Of a stretch of DNA of 64,000 nt, positions 25,863 to 35,707 are shown in pieces. Each line of letters starts with the position of its first letter. Positions within the stretch are counted from its first letter, which is position 1. The notes under the pieces are model-generated. The model saw nothing but the letters and a program-made list of their open reading frames with translations. It was not told the DNA's origin and ran no database searches. A program made the position numbers and the translations under genes. This stretch comes from Amphritea japonica ATCC BAA-1530 (lineage in GTDB: Bacteria; Pseudomonadota; Gammaproteobacteria; Pseudomonadales; Balneatricaceae): contig NZ_AP014545.1 in assembly GCF_016592435.1 (NCBI RefSeq), forward strand, positions 620,001 to 684,000, read 5' to 3'.

Positions 25863-27560
25863 ATGGAAAACGCGACAGTACAGACAGGAACAGGTGGTCC
25901 GGTAGCTTTCGGCTTTAACCGCTTGGGGTTAGTGCGTCAGTTGGGTCTGATGGTCGGTCTTGCTGCCACTATTGCGATCGGTTTTGCTGTTGTACTCTGG
26001 TCGCAGGAGCCCGATTACCGGGTGCTCTACAATAATGTTTCCTATGCTGATGCGAACCAAATTGTTGAGCAGCTTCAGCTGAACGGTATTCCCTATAAAT
26101 TTGATTCCAGTGGCCACAATATCCTGGTTGCCGATGAGTATTTGCATAAAGCGCGCCTGCGTCTTGCTGCAGAGGGTTATACTGGAGATAACACTGTCGG
26201 TTTTGAGCTGCTGGATAAGGAGCAGGGGCTGGGTACCAGTCAGTTCATGGAAAATGCACGCTATCGACGCGGGCTGGAAGGTGAGTTAGCACGTACGATA
26301 ACCAGTATGCTTTCCGTGCGTAAGGCGCGAGTGCATCTGGCGCTGCCGAAGCAATCTGTGTTTGTTCGAGATCAGCGAAAACCAACGGCTTCAGTATTTC
26401 TTGATCTGGTGGCAGGACGTCGCCTTGAATCTATCCAGGTTCAGGCCATAGCGAACCTGATCGCTTCCAGTATTCCTGAGCTGGCCAGTCAGGATGTCAC
26501 CGTTGTTGATCAGAAAGGACGGTTACTTAATACCCGTGATATGGATACCGACGTAGTGCTAGCGGCAAAACAGCTGGAATACACTCGCCGGATTGAAGAG
26601 ACGCTGGTGAATCGGGTAAACAGTATTTTGCAGCCGGTTGTCGGCGTTGGGCGTTATCGTGCAGAGGTATCGGCGGATATCGATTTTACTGCCGTGGAAC
26701 AAACTGATGAGATCTATAATCCAGACTTGCCTGCCTTGCGCAGTGAGCAAACAATGGATGAGAGTACTTCGGGGCAGGGGGCTGCTTCCGGAGTGCCTGG
26801 TTCTCTCTCAAATCAACCTCCGGGTGCTAGTTCGGTGCCTGAGGTTGTGAATGGGTTGCCAGTTCAGGGTGAGGGGGTTGTTGATCGGCCTGAAGGGCCT
26901 AAAAATGCACGCTCTCAGGCGACCCGAAATTATGAGCTGGACCGCTCGATTAGTTACACGAAACATCAAATGGGACAGATTAACCGGCTTTCTGTGGCGG
27001 TAGTTGTAGATGATCTGGCAACGACAAGTCAGGATGGTGGAGAACAAACCCGTACGCCATGGGATCAAAATGAGTTAGCGCGACTGACTATACTGGTTAA
27101 GGATGCTGTGGGGTATTCGGCGGTGCGCGGTGATAGCGTGAACGTAATTAACTCGCCCTTTGCGGTACCTGATGTTTATGAGGAGGAAGAGATTCCTATC
27201 TGGAAGCAGGAGTGGGTGCACGATATTGCCAAGCAGGTGCTGGCTGGTTTGTTTGTGTTACTGCTGGTGTTCGGTCTGTTGCGACCAATTATGAAAAACC
27301 TTGCGGTGAGCTCTGCTCAGAAAGCGGCTACTGACAGTGCTAACGCGGCAGCACAGACTGATCTTTCGGCTGACCTTGAATCTCTTGATATGGGTGAAAT
27401 ATCCGGTGATCAAGTGACCTTTAGCGGTATTGATAATGCGCTGGCGCCAACACCAAATGAGACCTATGAGTATCAGCTTAATGCTATTCGCAGCATGATT
27501 GCAGAAGATCCGGCAAAAGTGGCGCAGGCGATCAGACAATGGGTATCCGAACATGAATGA
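25863..27560 (+). CDS. fliF: Flagellar MS-ring protein FliF
   Basis: Builds the MS ring in the inner membrane, the base on which the export gate and C ring assemble. The 565 residues have two membrane helices (about 22-44 and 458-478) bracketing a periplasmic region with a YscJ/FliF ring-building domain (YRVLYNNVSYADANQIVEQL; ENARYRRGLEGELARTITSM). The C-terminal cytoplasmic tail binds FliG. A Gly/Ser/Pro-rich loop occurs near 300-350. Its last 8 bases overlap fliG. Confidence 0.96.
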   Translation: MENATVQTGTGGPVAFGFNRLGLVRQLGLMVGLAATIAIGFAVVLWSQEPDYRVLYNNVSYADANQIVEQLQLNGIPYKFDSSGHNILVADEYLHKARLRLAAEGYTGDNTVGFELLDKEQGLGTSQFMENARYRRGLEGELARTITSMLSVRKARVHLALPKQSVFVRDQRKPTASVFLDLVAGRRLESIQVQAIANLIASSIPELASQDVTVVDQKGRLLNTRDMDTDVVLAAKQLEYTRRIEETLVNRVNSILQPVVGVGRYRAEVSADIDFTAVEQTDEIYNPDLPALRSEQTMDESTSGQGAASGVPGSLSNQPPGASSVPEVVNGLPVQGEGVVDRPEGPKNARSQATRNYELDRSISYTKHQMGQINRLSVAVVVDDLATTSQDGGEQTRTPWDQNELARLTILVKDAVGYSAVRGDSVNVINSPFAVPDVYEEEEIPIWKQEWVHDIAKQVLAGLFVLLLVFGLLRPIMKNLAVSSAQKAATDSANAAAQTDLSADLESLDMGEISGDQVTFSGIDNALAPTPNETYEYQLNAIRSMIAEDPAKVAQAIRQWVSEHE

Positions 27561-28569
27561 TCAGGTTACAGAGGGCGGTACAGAACTAACCAATACTCAA
27601 AAAGCGGCTGTATTGTTGATCTCTCTTGGCGAGAGTGATGCTGCAGAAGTGTTACGTTATTTGGGGCAGAAGGAGGTTCAGCAACTGGGTTTGTCGATGA
27701 GTAATCTCGATAATATTCCTCAGTCTGCGGTGGAGTCGGTCATGGCTGACTTTATGGAGGCTATTAGTGATCAGACGAGTATCGGAATCAATAATGATCA
27801 TTATATTAAAGAGATGCTTAATCAGGCCTTAGGCGGTGAAAAAGCTCAGTCCCTGGTGGATCGTATTCTGATGACCACGAATACCTCGGGATTGGAAAGT
27901 CTCAAGTGGATGGATTCTCGTCAGGTTGCAGATATTATCCGTTTTGAGCACCCGCAGATTCAGGCGGTTGTTTTGGCGTATTTAGATCCGGATCAGGCGG
28001 CTCATGTTTTACAGCGTTTTGATGAGAATGTACGCCTTGAAATATTGATGAGAATTACCTCGCTGGATCAGATTCAACCCTCAGCGTTGCAGGAATTGAA
28101 CGATATTCTCGAAGCTCAGTTTTCAGGGGCAACGAGCCAGACGGCTAGTCTGGGTGGTTTGAAAACGACAGCTAATATCATGAACTACATTGATAGTAGT
28201 ATTGAGCAAGAGCTCATGGAAAGTATTCGTGAAGTGGATGAGTCTCTGTGCGATCAGATTTCCGATATGATGTTTGTGTTCGATAATCTGATTGATGTTG
28301 AAGATCAGGGTATTCAGGTTATCTTGCGTGAAATTAGTACTGATGTGCTTGTGGTTGCATTGAAGGGTGCTGAGACTGGGTTGCAAGAGAAAGTGTTCAA
28401 GAATATGTCTAAGCGTGCAGCAGAGCTGCTGCGTGATGATCTCGAGGCTAAAGGTCCTGTACGCGTGAGTGAAGTTGAAGATGCTCAGAAAGAGATTCTG
28501 TCGACTGCGCGTCGCTTGGCTGATGAAGGTGAGATTATGCTTGGCGGTGGCGGGGAAGAGATGTTGTGA
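27553..28569 (+). CDS. fliG: Flagellar motor switch protein FliG
   Basis: The C-ring protein that touches the stator and generates torque. It has 338 residues from ATG 27553, starting MNDQVTEGGTELTNTQKAAV. The middle domain has the EHPQ motif (IRFEHPQIQAVVLAYL). The C-terminal domain carries the torque-helix charges in SKRAAELLRDDLEAKGPVRV. The longer reading from 27499 is rejected because it overlaps fliF by 62 bases and adds an atypical basic leader. An 8-base overlap with fliF suggests coupled translation. Confidence 0.95.
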   Translation: MNDQVTEGGTELTNTQKAAVLLISLGESDAAEVLRYLGQKEVQQLGLSMSNLDNIPQSAVESVMADFMEAISDQTSIGINNDHYIKEMLNQALGGEKAQSLVDRILMTTNTSGLESLKWMDSRQVADIIRFEHPQIQAVVLAYLDPDQAAHVLQRFDENVRLEILMRITSLDQIQPSALQELNDILEAQFSGATSQTASLGGLKTTANIMNYIDSSIEQELMESIREVDESLCDQISDMMFVFDNLIDVEDQGIQVILREISTDVLVVALKGAETGLQEKVFKNMSKRAAELLRDDLEAKGPVRVSEVEDAQKEILSTARRLADEGEIMLGGGGEEML

Positions 28570-29342
28570 TGAGTATGAAAGCGGTTGATAAAACTGTGAT
28601 CAGAATTCGTGCGGAAGATGCCCGTGCAGCAGCGCTATGGACCTTGCCTGTTGTCAAGAGTAAGCATGTGGTTGGGTTGGAATGTAAGCCTGAGCCGGTC
28701 GTTGAAGAGGCGATTGAAGAAGTTGTAGATGGTCGTCTAACACTTTCTGAGCTTGAGAAGATCAGGGAGGATGCTTATCAGGAAGGTTTGCTGGAGGGGC
28801 ATAAAGAGGGGGTGGAACAAGGGCTTGAAGAGGGGCGGGCTAAGGGACAGGCGGAAGGTCTGGCTGCGGCTCGTCAGGATATCGAAGCTCAGCTGGTGCT
28901 GTTGAATGCGCTTAAGGATCAGCTGGATCAACCCCTGAAACAAGTAAACTCGCAGGTTGAAGCGTTGATCGTTGCGTTGATTGCGGAATTTGGTCAGGCG
29001 GTTGTCGGCGCACAGGTTGAATTGGATGGTGCTCTGGTTGTAACGGCGGTTGAAGATGCGATTGCGCAATTGCCGCAAACGGGTAGTGATATTAAAGTGC
29101 TTCTTCATCCTGAGGATGTTCCGGCGCTTGAACCTTTGCTGGTGTTGAATGAACACTGGTCGCTGGTGGAGGATGCTTCGCTTTCCAGGGGAAGCTGTAA
29201 AGTGCTCAGCGGTTATGGGTTGATAGATAATACTCTGGAACGTCGATTCGATGCGGCCTCTGAGCGCTTGCATCAGGCGTTGATTCAGCTGCCGGATGAG
29301 GCCGGTGGTGACGCTTCAATGCCGTCGGAATCCCATGAATGA
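28569..29342 (+). CDS. fliH: Flagellar export ATPase regulator FliH
   Basis: FliH dimers hold the FliI ATPase in check and link it to the C ring. It has 257 residues from ATG 28569, in a TGATG overlap with the fliG stop. The family's small-x3-Gly repeat helix is visible at about 75-100 ([20 protein letters not shown]). The C-terminal part resembles V-ATPase subunit E/HrpE-like FliH. It overlaps fliI by 8 bases. Confidence 0.92.
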   Translation: MSMKAVDKTVIRIRAEDARAAALWTLPVVKSKHVVGLECKPEPVVEEAIEEVVDGRLTLSELEKIREDAYQEGLLEGHKEGVEQGLEEGRAKGQAEGLAAARQDIEAQLVLLNALKDQLDQPLKQVNSQVEALIVALIAEFGQAVVGAQVELDGALVVTAVEDAIAQLPQTGSDIKVLLHPEDVPALEPLLVLNEHWSLVEDASLSRGSCKVLSGYGLIDNTLERRFDAASERLHQALIQLPDEAGGDASMPSESHE

Positions 29343-30723
29343 GCCTCTCCTAGCACGTCTCTCTCGCCTGAAAGGGCTCGATTATAAAATTCCAGCCCCG
29401 GTTTCCCATGGGCAAGTTACCCGTCTGATTGGTTTGACCCTGGAAGCTGTTGGTATTAAAGCGTCTATGGGGGAGTACTGTCTGATTCATCCAGATAAAG
29501 GTCCCCCGGTTGAAGCAGAGGTCGTGGGTTTTTCAGGCGACCGGCTCTATCTTATGCCGATTGATATGGTTGATGGATTAGCTCCAGGTGCCAGAGTTAG
29601 CCCTCTACAAGGTGGTGGGGATGTAGCGGTCGGCTTTGAATTGCTGGGAAGAGTTATTAATGGTGTAGGCAAGCCGTTAGATAGTTTAGGGCCGCTTGGT
29701 TGTGCTGCTACTGTGCCGTTGCAAGGGAAGAATATTAACCCGCTTAGTCGTCAGCCAATTAATCAACCGCTTGATGTGGGTATTCGAGGCATTAACTCAT
29801 TACTGAGTGTGGGGCGAGGTCAGCGGCTTGGCTTGTTTGCCGGTAGTGGTGTCGGCAAGAGTGTGCTGCTGGGGATGATGACCCGGTTTACTGAAGCCGA
29901 TATTGTGGTTGTTGGCTTGATTGGTGAGCGGGGGCGAGAAGTAAAAGAGTTTATCGATCATAGTCTGGGCGAAGAAGGGATGCGTCGTTCGGTCGTGGTG
30001 GCTTCGCCTGCTGATGAATCGCCTTTGATGAGGTTGAGAGCTGCGCAATTAGCAACCCGGTTGGCTGAGTATTTTCGTGAGCAGGGTAAAAATGTATTGT
30101 TATTGATGGATTCGCTGACTCGCTATGCTCAGGCACAACGGGAAATTGCGCTGGCGGTGGGCGAGCCGCCTGCGACGAAGGGGTATCCACCGTCGGTATT
30201 TGCCAAACTGCCTAAACTGGTTGAACGTGCTGGGAATGGTGAGCAGGGAAGTGGTTCAATTACTGCGTTTTATACGGTGCTTACAGAAGGGGATGATCAG
30301 CAGGACCCAATCGCCGATTCGGCCAGGGCTATTCTTGATGGGCATATCGTACTTTCACGGCAGTTGGCTGAGCGGGGGCATTATCCTGCTATTGATATCG
30401 AACAGTCCATCAGCCGGGCGATGCCGCAGGTGGTTTCGCCAGATCATTTGCAGGCTGCCATGGGGTTTAAGCAGTTGTATTCAAAATTCCAGCAGAATAG
30501 TGATTTGATCTCTATCGGGGCTTATGTTCGCGGGAGTGATGCAGAGACGGATTTTGCGATTACGCGGATGCCGCTGATGAATGCGTTTTTGCAGCAAGGT
30601 CTAAAGGAGTCTTATGGATTTCAAAAAAGTCTGACGGATCTGGCTTTGGTCTTAACGCCCAATCCCCAAGGGGATCAGCAGACTGCGCAGCAAAATATTA
30701 GCATGGGTAATCAGGCTCAGTGA
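29335..30723 (+). CDS. fliI: Flagellum-specific export ATPase FliI
   Basis: An F1-beta-like hexameric ATPase that helps feed substrates to the export gate. It has 462 residues from ATG 29335, with Walker [17 protein letters not shown], the catalytic [10 protein letters not shown], Walker [21 protein letters not shown], and the type III ATPase signature [19 protein letters not shown]. The upstream ATG-like start at 29296 lies deep in fliH and is not used. It is coupled to fliH (8-base overlap) and fliJ (TGATG). Confidence 0.97.
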   Translation: MNEPLLARLSRLKGLDYKIPAPVSHGQVTRLIGLTLEAVGIKASMGEYCLIHPDKGPPVEAEVVGFSGDRLYLMPIDMVDGLAPGARVSPLQGGGDVAVGFELLGRVINGVGKPLDSLGPLGCAATVPLQGKNINPLSRQPINQPLDVGIRGINSLLSVGRGQRLGLFAGSGVGKSVLLGMMTRFTEADIVVVGLIGERGREVKEFIDHSLGEEGMRRSVVVASPADESPLMRLRAAQLATRLAEYFREQGKNVLLLMDSLTRYAQAQREIALAVGEPPATKGYPPSVFAKLPKLVERAGNGEQGSGSITAFYTVLTEGDDQQDPIADSARAILDGHIVLSRQLAERGHYPAIDIEQSISRAMPQVVSPDHLQAAMGFKQLYSKFQQNSDLISIGAYVRGSDAETDFAITRMPLMNAFLQQGLKESYGFQKSLTDLALVLTPNPQGDQQTAQQNISMGNQAQ

Positions 30724-31163
30724 TGAAGCGTTCAAAGCGACTTAAAGTCGTCCTGGATCTTGCTGAACGAAAGCGTAAACAAGCCGAGCAGTGGCTTGGG
30801 CAGGCGCAATCTAAGGTGCAACAGGGGGAAGAGACGCTGGTGCAGTTGCAGGATTATTATTCAGATTATGCAAATAGTTTTTACAGTGCGGGTAGTGGCG
30901 GTGTAACGCCAGGGCAGTTGCAGACACATCAGGCCTTTATGCAAAAATTGAGAGTGGCGGTTGAGCAGCAGAAAAATGCTCTGCTGATGGATCGTGCGCA
31001 ACTTGAAAAAGTAAAAGAGCATTGGCAGGCAGCCTATCGGCACTTTAAGTCTGTCGATTCATTGGTAGAGAAATTAAAGCGAGAAGAGCTGTTGCTGGCA
31101 GAGAAGCAGCAGCAGAAAGAGCTTGATGAACGCTCACAATTGAAGCGCCCTCCTTTTATCTAA
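30723..31163 (+). CDS. fliJ: Flagellar export protein FliJ
   Basis: 146 residues, almost entirely coiled coil (RSKRLKVVLDLAERKRKQAE at the start, VEKLKREELLLAEKQQQKEL near the end). FliJ is the gamma-subunit-like stalk of the FliI ring. The start ATG overlaps the fliI stop. It is the last gene of fliEFGHIJ. A 60-base gap with a sigma-54-like promoter separates it from fliK. Confidence 0.93.
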   Translation: MKRSKRLKVVLDLAERKRKQAEQWLGQAQSKVQQGEETLVQLQDYYSDYANSFYSAGSGGVTPGQLQTHQAFMQKLRVAVEQQKNALLMDRAQLEKVKEHWQAAYRHFKSVDSLVEKLKREELLLAEKQQQKELDERSQLKRPPFI

Positions 31164-31169
31164 AAATTA

Positions 31170-31185
31170 TGGCATTGAATATGCA
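31170..31185 (+). promoter_or_regulatory. Putative sigma-54 promoter of fliK
   Basis: TGGCATTGAATATGCA: GG (31171-31172) and GC (31183-31184) have the exact sigma-54 spacing, with TGGCA at -24 and TGCA at -12. It ends 38 bases before the fliK ATG, directly after fliJ. Confidence 0.65.
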
Positions 31186-31223
31186 TCTCTCTAGCTCAGG
31201 CACTATTTGCCGGGGAGTTTAGT

Positions 31224-33134
31224 ATGAGTCAATCGCTTTCGGCTTCAGCGGGAGCCGGATCTTTATTAAGTATTGGAACGGTGTCAGCAACGAGTGCTGA
31301 TGCAGCTATTCAAGGTGTTTTGGGTGAAACTGCTCAGATCGTTCAATCCTTCGATAAGTCGATGCAGCAAGCGAATCAACAACATTTACCCGCTGCTACA
31401 AAGCAGGCGCAGGGCGGTCAGAAGTTGCCGGAAGGGGGTGAATCGTTGCCCTCTGTGGATGCGCAGAGTACAGATGAAGCTTTCTCTTTAGTTAAAGTGT
31501 CTGACGCGTCTGTTAATAGTGCTCTGGAAGGCGAAGAGGGAAAGGTTGCTCTCGATCAGTTTCAGCAAGTGTTGTTTCCAGCGGCAGATCAGAATTTTCA
31601 AAAGATATCGGCTGCAGAATCTGTAGGAAATTCAGCGTTGCAGCAAATAAATAAGCATCGTGATGTTGATCTGACGGTTAAAGCAGACTCTGCGTTGCAA
31701 CAGGTAGGTGGTCGTAGCGTGCTTCCCGATTCGGCTGGTGAGAATGTCGGGCGTTCACAAGTTACATCTGATATGACTGAAGCTGCGTTATTCAAGCAGC
31801 CGATATCGGGTGCTCAGGCCCGGAGTGAAGCTCCTGTAGCGGAGGCTGCTCCTGTTGCCGGGATTCATAATCCACAGCGAACGGAGCTTTCTGGGCGTCT
31901 TATTGAATCCGGTGTGAATCGAACGGTATCGGTACCTGTTCCAGAAGCAGCGGCTGGTAAGATAGAAAACGCGCCGGTGATTACCGCTTCATCGTCTCAA
32001 TCAGACATTGCTGTTAAGTCAGAAATGCTAACTATGCCGGTTACCGGGGGCGTTGAGTCAAATGGAGTCGGTCAGGGTCAGAGTGTGGTGGATTCACCAG
32101 TGACGGCAAGTCTGCTGGATGCAGAAAAGCCAGTCATAGCGCAAGGTTCTGCTTCACCTTCAGGAGCGCCTCGAGAAAAGGTGGGGGAGGGGAGCAATAC
32201 TCAGGAGCCTGAAAAAAATCCATTTTCTGAATCAATTGCTCAAATCGTACGTGAGACCGGGCTGGCAAGTGCGCAGTTGACTGAATCTGCGAATCCCGTA
32301 GCTGAAGCGGTAACTCGTCTGGATATTCCAGTGGGTCAGGTGGTGGGGTCTAAGGTAGCTGCGGGGATCTATGTGACGAAACATGAGATGTCTGCAAAAA
32401 CAGATTTATTTTTTACCAGCGCTGAATCACAGCTACGTTCCCCGTCGACTGAGGTTGTTCAGCCCTCTGTCCGGCAGACCGCAGAGTCTCTCGTTCAGTC
32501 AGGAAACGTTATGGCCAGCACACAGCAGGTGGCCGGTGATCTTAGGCAGCAGATAAAGACGGGTGGGGTTGAGTTCGATAAATTGCCAGGTGTTGAGCCG
32601 GCGGCTCGCTCTGAAGGGCGTCAGGAGGCACTGCTTACCAGCTTTGCAGATTCTCTGACCGCCGCTAGCAAGGTCTCTCGTGCAGCGGCAGAGCCTATGC
32701 AGTTGTCCATGCCTAATGGTGCTCGACCGGGGATGCCCGCATGGGGGCAGGCGGTTAATGACCGGGTGATGATGATGGCGTCAAAAAACGGGCAGTTTGC
32801 AGAAATTCAGCTAGATCCCCCAGAGTTAGGTTCGCTGCAGGTTAAGTTGCAGGTTAAAAATGAACAGGTCAGTGTGGTGTTTAATACGCCCCATGGAAGT
32901 GTGCGGGAGGCTTTAGAGCAGAATATGCCGCGCTTGCGCGAGATGTTTGCCGAGCAAGGACTTAATCTGTCTGAATCTTCGGTGCATGATCAAAGTGAAG
33001 GACAGCAGCGCAGGGAGAGTGATGATAGTGATGCAGCTGGGCTTTACACAGATTATCAGGGTGATTCTGGAGAGGAGAATGAATCTGGCTTGATGCAGCA
33101 AGAGAGTCTGTCGCTGGTAGATTATTATGCCTGA
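31224..33134 (+). CDS. fliK: Flagellar hook-length control protein FliK
   Basis: FliK is secreted as a molecular ruler and switches FlhB specificity when the hook reaches length. The 636 residues have a long, low-complexity, Ala/Ser/Val/Gln-rich N-terminal part (about 1-500) and the conserved C-terminal switch domain (about 510-600): FAEIQLDPPELGSLQVKLQV, then VSVVFNTPHGSVREALEQNM. The acidic tail after it is unstructured. GGGGAG (31212-31217) serves as ribosome site. A second FliK-like gene is at 52838. Confidence 0.92.
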   Translation: MSQSLSASAGAGSLLSIGTVSATSADAAIQGVLGETAQIVQSFDKSMQQANQQHLPAATKQAQGGQKLPEGGESLPSVDAQSTDEAFSLVKVSDASVNSALEGEEGKVALDQFQQVLFPAADQNFQKISAAESVGNSALQQINKHRDVDLTVKADSALQQVGGRSVLPDSAGENVGRSQVTSDMTEAALFKQPISGAQARSEAPVAEAAPVAGIHNPQRTELSGRLIESGVNRTVSVPVPEAAAGKIENAPVITASSSQSDIAVKSEMLTMPVTGGVESNGVGQGQSVVDSPVTASLLDAEKPVIAQGSASPSGAPREKVGEGSNTQEPEKNPFSESIAQIVRETGLASAQLTESANPVAEAVTRLDIPVGQVVGSKVAAGIYVTKHEMSAKTDLFFTSAESQLRSPSTEVVQPSVRQTAESLVQSGNVMASTQQVAGDLRQQIKTGGVEFDKLPGVEPAARSEGRQEALLTSFADSLTAASKVSRAAAEPMQLSMPNGARPGMPAWGQAVNDRVMMMASKNGQFAEIQLDPPELGSLQVKLQVKNEQVSVVFNTPHGSVREALEQNMPRLREMFAEQGLNLSESSVHDQSEGQQRRESDDSDAAGLYTDYQGDSGEENESGLMQQESLSLVDYYA

Positions 33135-33262
33135 TAAATGATCTTCTTCTTAAACTGAGAGGAGTCTGCTTCCGCTGCTGAATCAGTATGTTATATTACG
33201 CATTGGGTCGTGATTTAACGCATAGTGCCGGTTTGACCGGTTCACTGTTTGTGAGGCAAAAG

Positions 33263-33793
33263 ATGGCTGAAGAAAATACCGAAACAGTTGCGGATGAAGC
33301 GGCTGAGGGTGGCAAAAAGTCTGGAAAGATGAAGTTGATCCTGATTGTGGTTGGGGTGCTTCTTATCGCAGTGATTGGTGGTGTTGGTGCTATGTTCATG
33401 CTGGGGGGCTCTGATGATGAGGCTGCTGCTGCGCCTGCAGAGCCAGCAAAGCCAGCTCAGGCACTGTATACCAAAATTAGAACTTTGGAAGGCAGTCCTT
33501 ATTTCACCGTAGTTGTGCCAAGCAATGATGACCGTACTCACTATATGCAGATATACGTTGAGGCTAAAAGTCGTGATGATGAAGTAGTTGCTGCTTTAAC
33601 CAAGCATATGCCTAAAATTGTATCGAACCTGAATCGTCTTTTTTCCAGTCAGTCTTTTGCTGAGATACGGACTGCTGATGGGCGGCTAAAGTTGCAGCAA
33701 GCTTCTTTAAAGGAAATTCAGACTATTATGCAACAAAGGATAGGTAAGCCTGGAATTGAAAAAGTGCTCTTTACCGGGTTTGTAATGCAGTGA
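33263..33793 (+). CDS. fliL: Flagellar basal-body-associated protein FliL
   Basis: FliL surrounds the stator and tunes motor output. It has 176 residues from ATG 33263, with one membrane helix (about 24-45, LILIVVGVLLIAVIGGVGAM) and a periplasmic stomatin-like domain. The reading from 33188 is rejected because GTGAGG (33251-33256) gives a good ribosome site for 33263 and the added residues are not FliL-like. No clear sigma-54 site was found in the 128-base gap before it. Confidence 0.92.
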   Translation: MAEENTETVADEAAEGGKKSGKMKLILIVVGVLLIAVIGGVGAMFMLGGSDDEAAAAPAEPAKPAQALYTKIRTLEGSPYFTVVVPSNDDRTHYMQIYVEAKSRDDEVVAALTKHMPKIVSNLNRLFSSQSFAEIRTADGRLKLQQASLKEIQTIMQQRIGKPGIEKVLFTGFVMQ

Positions 33794-33806
33794 TGGATAA
33801 CCTGTT

Positions 33807-34781
33807 ATGACAGTTAAAGATCTGCTTTCACAGGATGAAATCGACGCTCTTCTGCATGGTGTAGATGATGGCGACATAGAGACTGATGAAGATGTCGCTG
33901 AAGAAGAGGGAGAGGTCAGGGTTTATGATCTTGCCAGTCATGAGCGTATTGTTCGTGGCCGGATGCCCACTCTTGAGATGATTAACGAGCGCTTTGCCCG
34001 GCATACCCGAATCTCTTTGTTTAACCTGCTGCGCAATAATGCCGATGTCTCCGTCGGTGGTGTGCAGATAATGAAATACTCCGATTATATTCATACACTT
34101 TACGTTCCCACCAGTATTAACCTATTACGAGTATCGCCTTTGCGCGGTACTGCGTTGTTGGTAATGGATGCAAAGCTGGTTTTTAAACTGGTTGATAGTT
34201 TCTTTGGTGGCGATGGCCGGCATGCAAAAATCGAAGGGCGGGAATTTACGCCGACTGAGATCCGGCTGATAAATAAAGTTATTGGCCAGTTTTTCGTTGA
34301 TCTCGAGGGCTCATGGGAGCCAGTTATGCCGCTGAAGTTTGAGGTGAGTGGGCATGAGGTTAATCCGGCGATGGCGAATGTGATCAATCCATCTGAAGTG
34401 GTTGTAGTGAGTAGTTTTCAGGTGGATATGGAGGGTGGAACTGGCGAGTTCCACGTTACGATGCCTTATTCAATGCTGGAGCCGATTCGGGATATCCTGA
34501 TTTCAGGTTATAAACCTGCAGAAGAGGAGTTGGATGAGCAATGGCTTACCTCTCTGAAGGGCGATATGCTTGGTGCACCAATGGATCTGGATCTGGTGAT
34601 TGCTGAGAGGCAAATGAAGTTACGGGATGTAATGCAATTTGAAGCGGGCGATGTTATTCCCATCGATATTGCTGATACCTTGTTGCTCAAAGCTGCCCGA
34701 GTCCCCATTTTTAATTGTAAACTGGGTACCTCCAGAGGAAACCTGGCTGTAAAAGTTATCAGTCGGACTAAAAATGACTAA
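33807..34781 (+). CDS. fliM: Flagellar motor switch protein FliM
   Basis: The C-ring protein that binds phospho-CheY and reverses the motor. The 324 residues begin with the CheY-binding peptide DLLSQDEIDALLHGVDDG, then the middle domain (MPTLEMINERFARHTRISLF; signature GGxG as FFGGDGRH), and a C-terminal SpoA domain paired with FliN. It is 13 bases after fliL. The N-terminal peptide is closely mimicked by repeats in CheA of this window. Confidence 0.96.
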   Translation: MTVKDLLSQDEIDALLHGVDDGDIETDEDVAEEEGEVRVYDLASHERIVRGRMPTLEMINERFARHTRISLFNLLRNNADVSVGGVQIMKYSDYIHTLYVPTSINLLRVSPLRGTALLVMDAKLVFKLVDSFFGGDGRHAKIEGREFTPTEIRLINKVIGQFFVDLEGSWEPVMPLKFEVSGHEVNPAMANVINPSEVVVVSSFQVDMEGGTGEFHVTMPYSMLEPIRDILISGYKPAEEELDEQWLTSLKGDMLGAPMDLDLVIAERQMKLRDVMQFEAGDVIPIDIADTLLLKAARVPIFNCKLGTSRGNLAVKVISRTKND

Positions 34782-34805
34782 ATCGATAAACAGAGCGTAT
34801 CACTC

Positions 34806-35219
34806 ATGAGTAATGACGAGATTGAGAATCAGGATCAAGACGCGGGAATGGATGACTGGGGTGCTGCTATGGCAGAGCAGGCTCAGGCTGAGGTTGGCGC
34901 TGCGAGTAGCCAGTCGATTGATCTCGATGAACTGAGGGATGAAGGCGTAGCGCTGGATAACCCTAGTATGGATGTGATTCTTGATATACCCGTTAAATTA
35001 TCGATGGAGGTTGGACGCTCAGATATCTCAATTCGTAACTTGCTCCAGCTCAATCAGGGCTCGGTTGTAGAGTTGGACCGGGTTGCGGGTGAGCCTCTTG
35101 ATGTTTTGGTTAATGGCACTCTGGTCGCTCACGGAGAGGTTGTTGTCGTGAATGATCGTTATGGTATCCGGCTGACTGACGTTATCAGTCCGCAGGAGCG
35201 TATAGATAAGCTGAGATGA
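34806..35219 (+). CDS. fliN: Flagellar motor switch protein FliN
   Basis: The base of the C ring and docking place for FliH/FliI. 137 residues: an acidic N-terminal tail, then a SpoA domain with MDVILDIPVKLSMEVGRSDI, NLLQLNQGSVVELDRVAGEP and the end [12 protein letters not shown]. It overlaps fliO by 4 bases (ATGA). Confidence 0.95.
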   Translation: MSNDEIENQDQDAGMDDWGAAMAEQAQAEVGAASSQSIDLDELRDEGVALDNPSMDVILDIPVKLSMEVGRSDISIRNLLQLNQGSVVELDRVAGEPLDVLVNGTLVAHGEVVVVNDRYGIRLTDVISPQERIDKLR

Positions 35220-35707
35220 TTCGGTTGTCTGTCTGTTCTTATTTTGGCTCTTGTATTGAGTCGTGCTATCGAATCCTGCTTGTTTTTTTTGGGCTGGGTT
35301 ATAGTGGTTTGCTTGCTGCCGAGTCAGTGTCTTCTCCAGCGATAGTGCCTACTGTAAGTCAGGCTCGCCCTGTCGTTGAGCCTCTCAATACGGGCTCGGT
35401 CGTGCAGATGCTCGCTGGATTGTTACTTGTTATCGGGCTTATCTTTTTGTTGGCCTGGTTGCTTAAACGTTTTACCGGTATCTCTGGACAGCATCGCTCG
35501 CTTCAGGTTGTTGCTTCGCTTTCCTTGTCGGCCCGTGAAAAACTGGTGTTGGTTCAGGCAGGCGATAAGCAGCTTCTTTTAGGGGTTGCGCCGGGTCGGG
35601 TGAATCTGTTGCAGAGCTATGATCAGCCTTTGATTGAGCCGGGTGTAGCTATGGGGGAGTTTGCAAACAAGCTGCAGCAGGCGTTGAGCCGGAAGGGGAC
35701 AGAGTGA
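35216..35707 (+). CDS. fliO: Flagellar export apparatus assembly protein FliO
   Basis: FliO helps assemble the FliP ring in the inner membrane. The 163 residues have an N-terminal hydrophobic, possibly cleaved segment ending LLAAES (about 20-38), a membrane helix ([20 protein letters not shown], about 63-83) and a cytoplasmic FliO domain ([20 protein letters not shown]). It sits between fliN and fliP with 4-base overlaps on both sides. Confidence 0.9.
   Translation: MIRLSVCSYFGSCIESCYRILLVFFGLGYSGLLAAESVSSPAIVPTVSQARPVVEPLNTGSVVQMLAGLLLVIGLIFLLAWLLKRFTGISGQHRSLQVVASLSLSAREKLVLVQAGDKQLLLGVAPGRVNLLQSYDQPLIEPGVAMGEFANKLQQALSRKGTE

Noticed and set aside
31199-31213. Second sigma-54-like site GGCACTATTTGC before fliK
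   Set aside because: GG-to-GC distance is 10, two bases short of the required register. The site at 31170 fits exactly.
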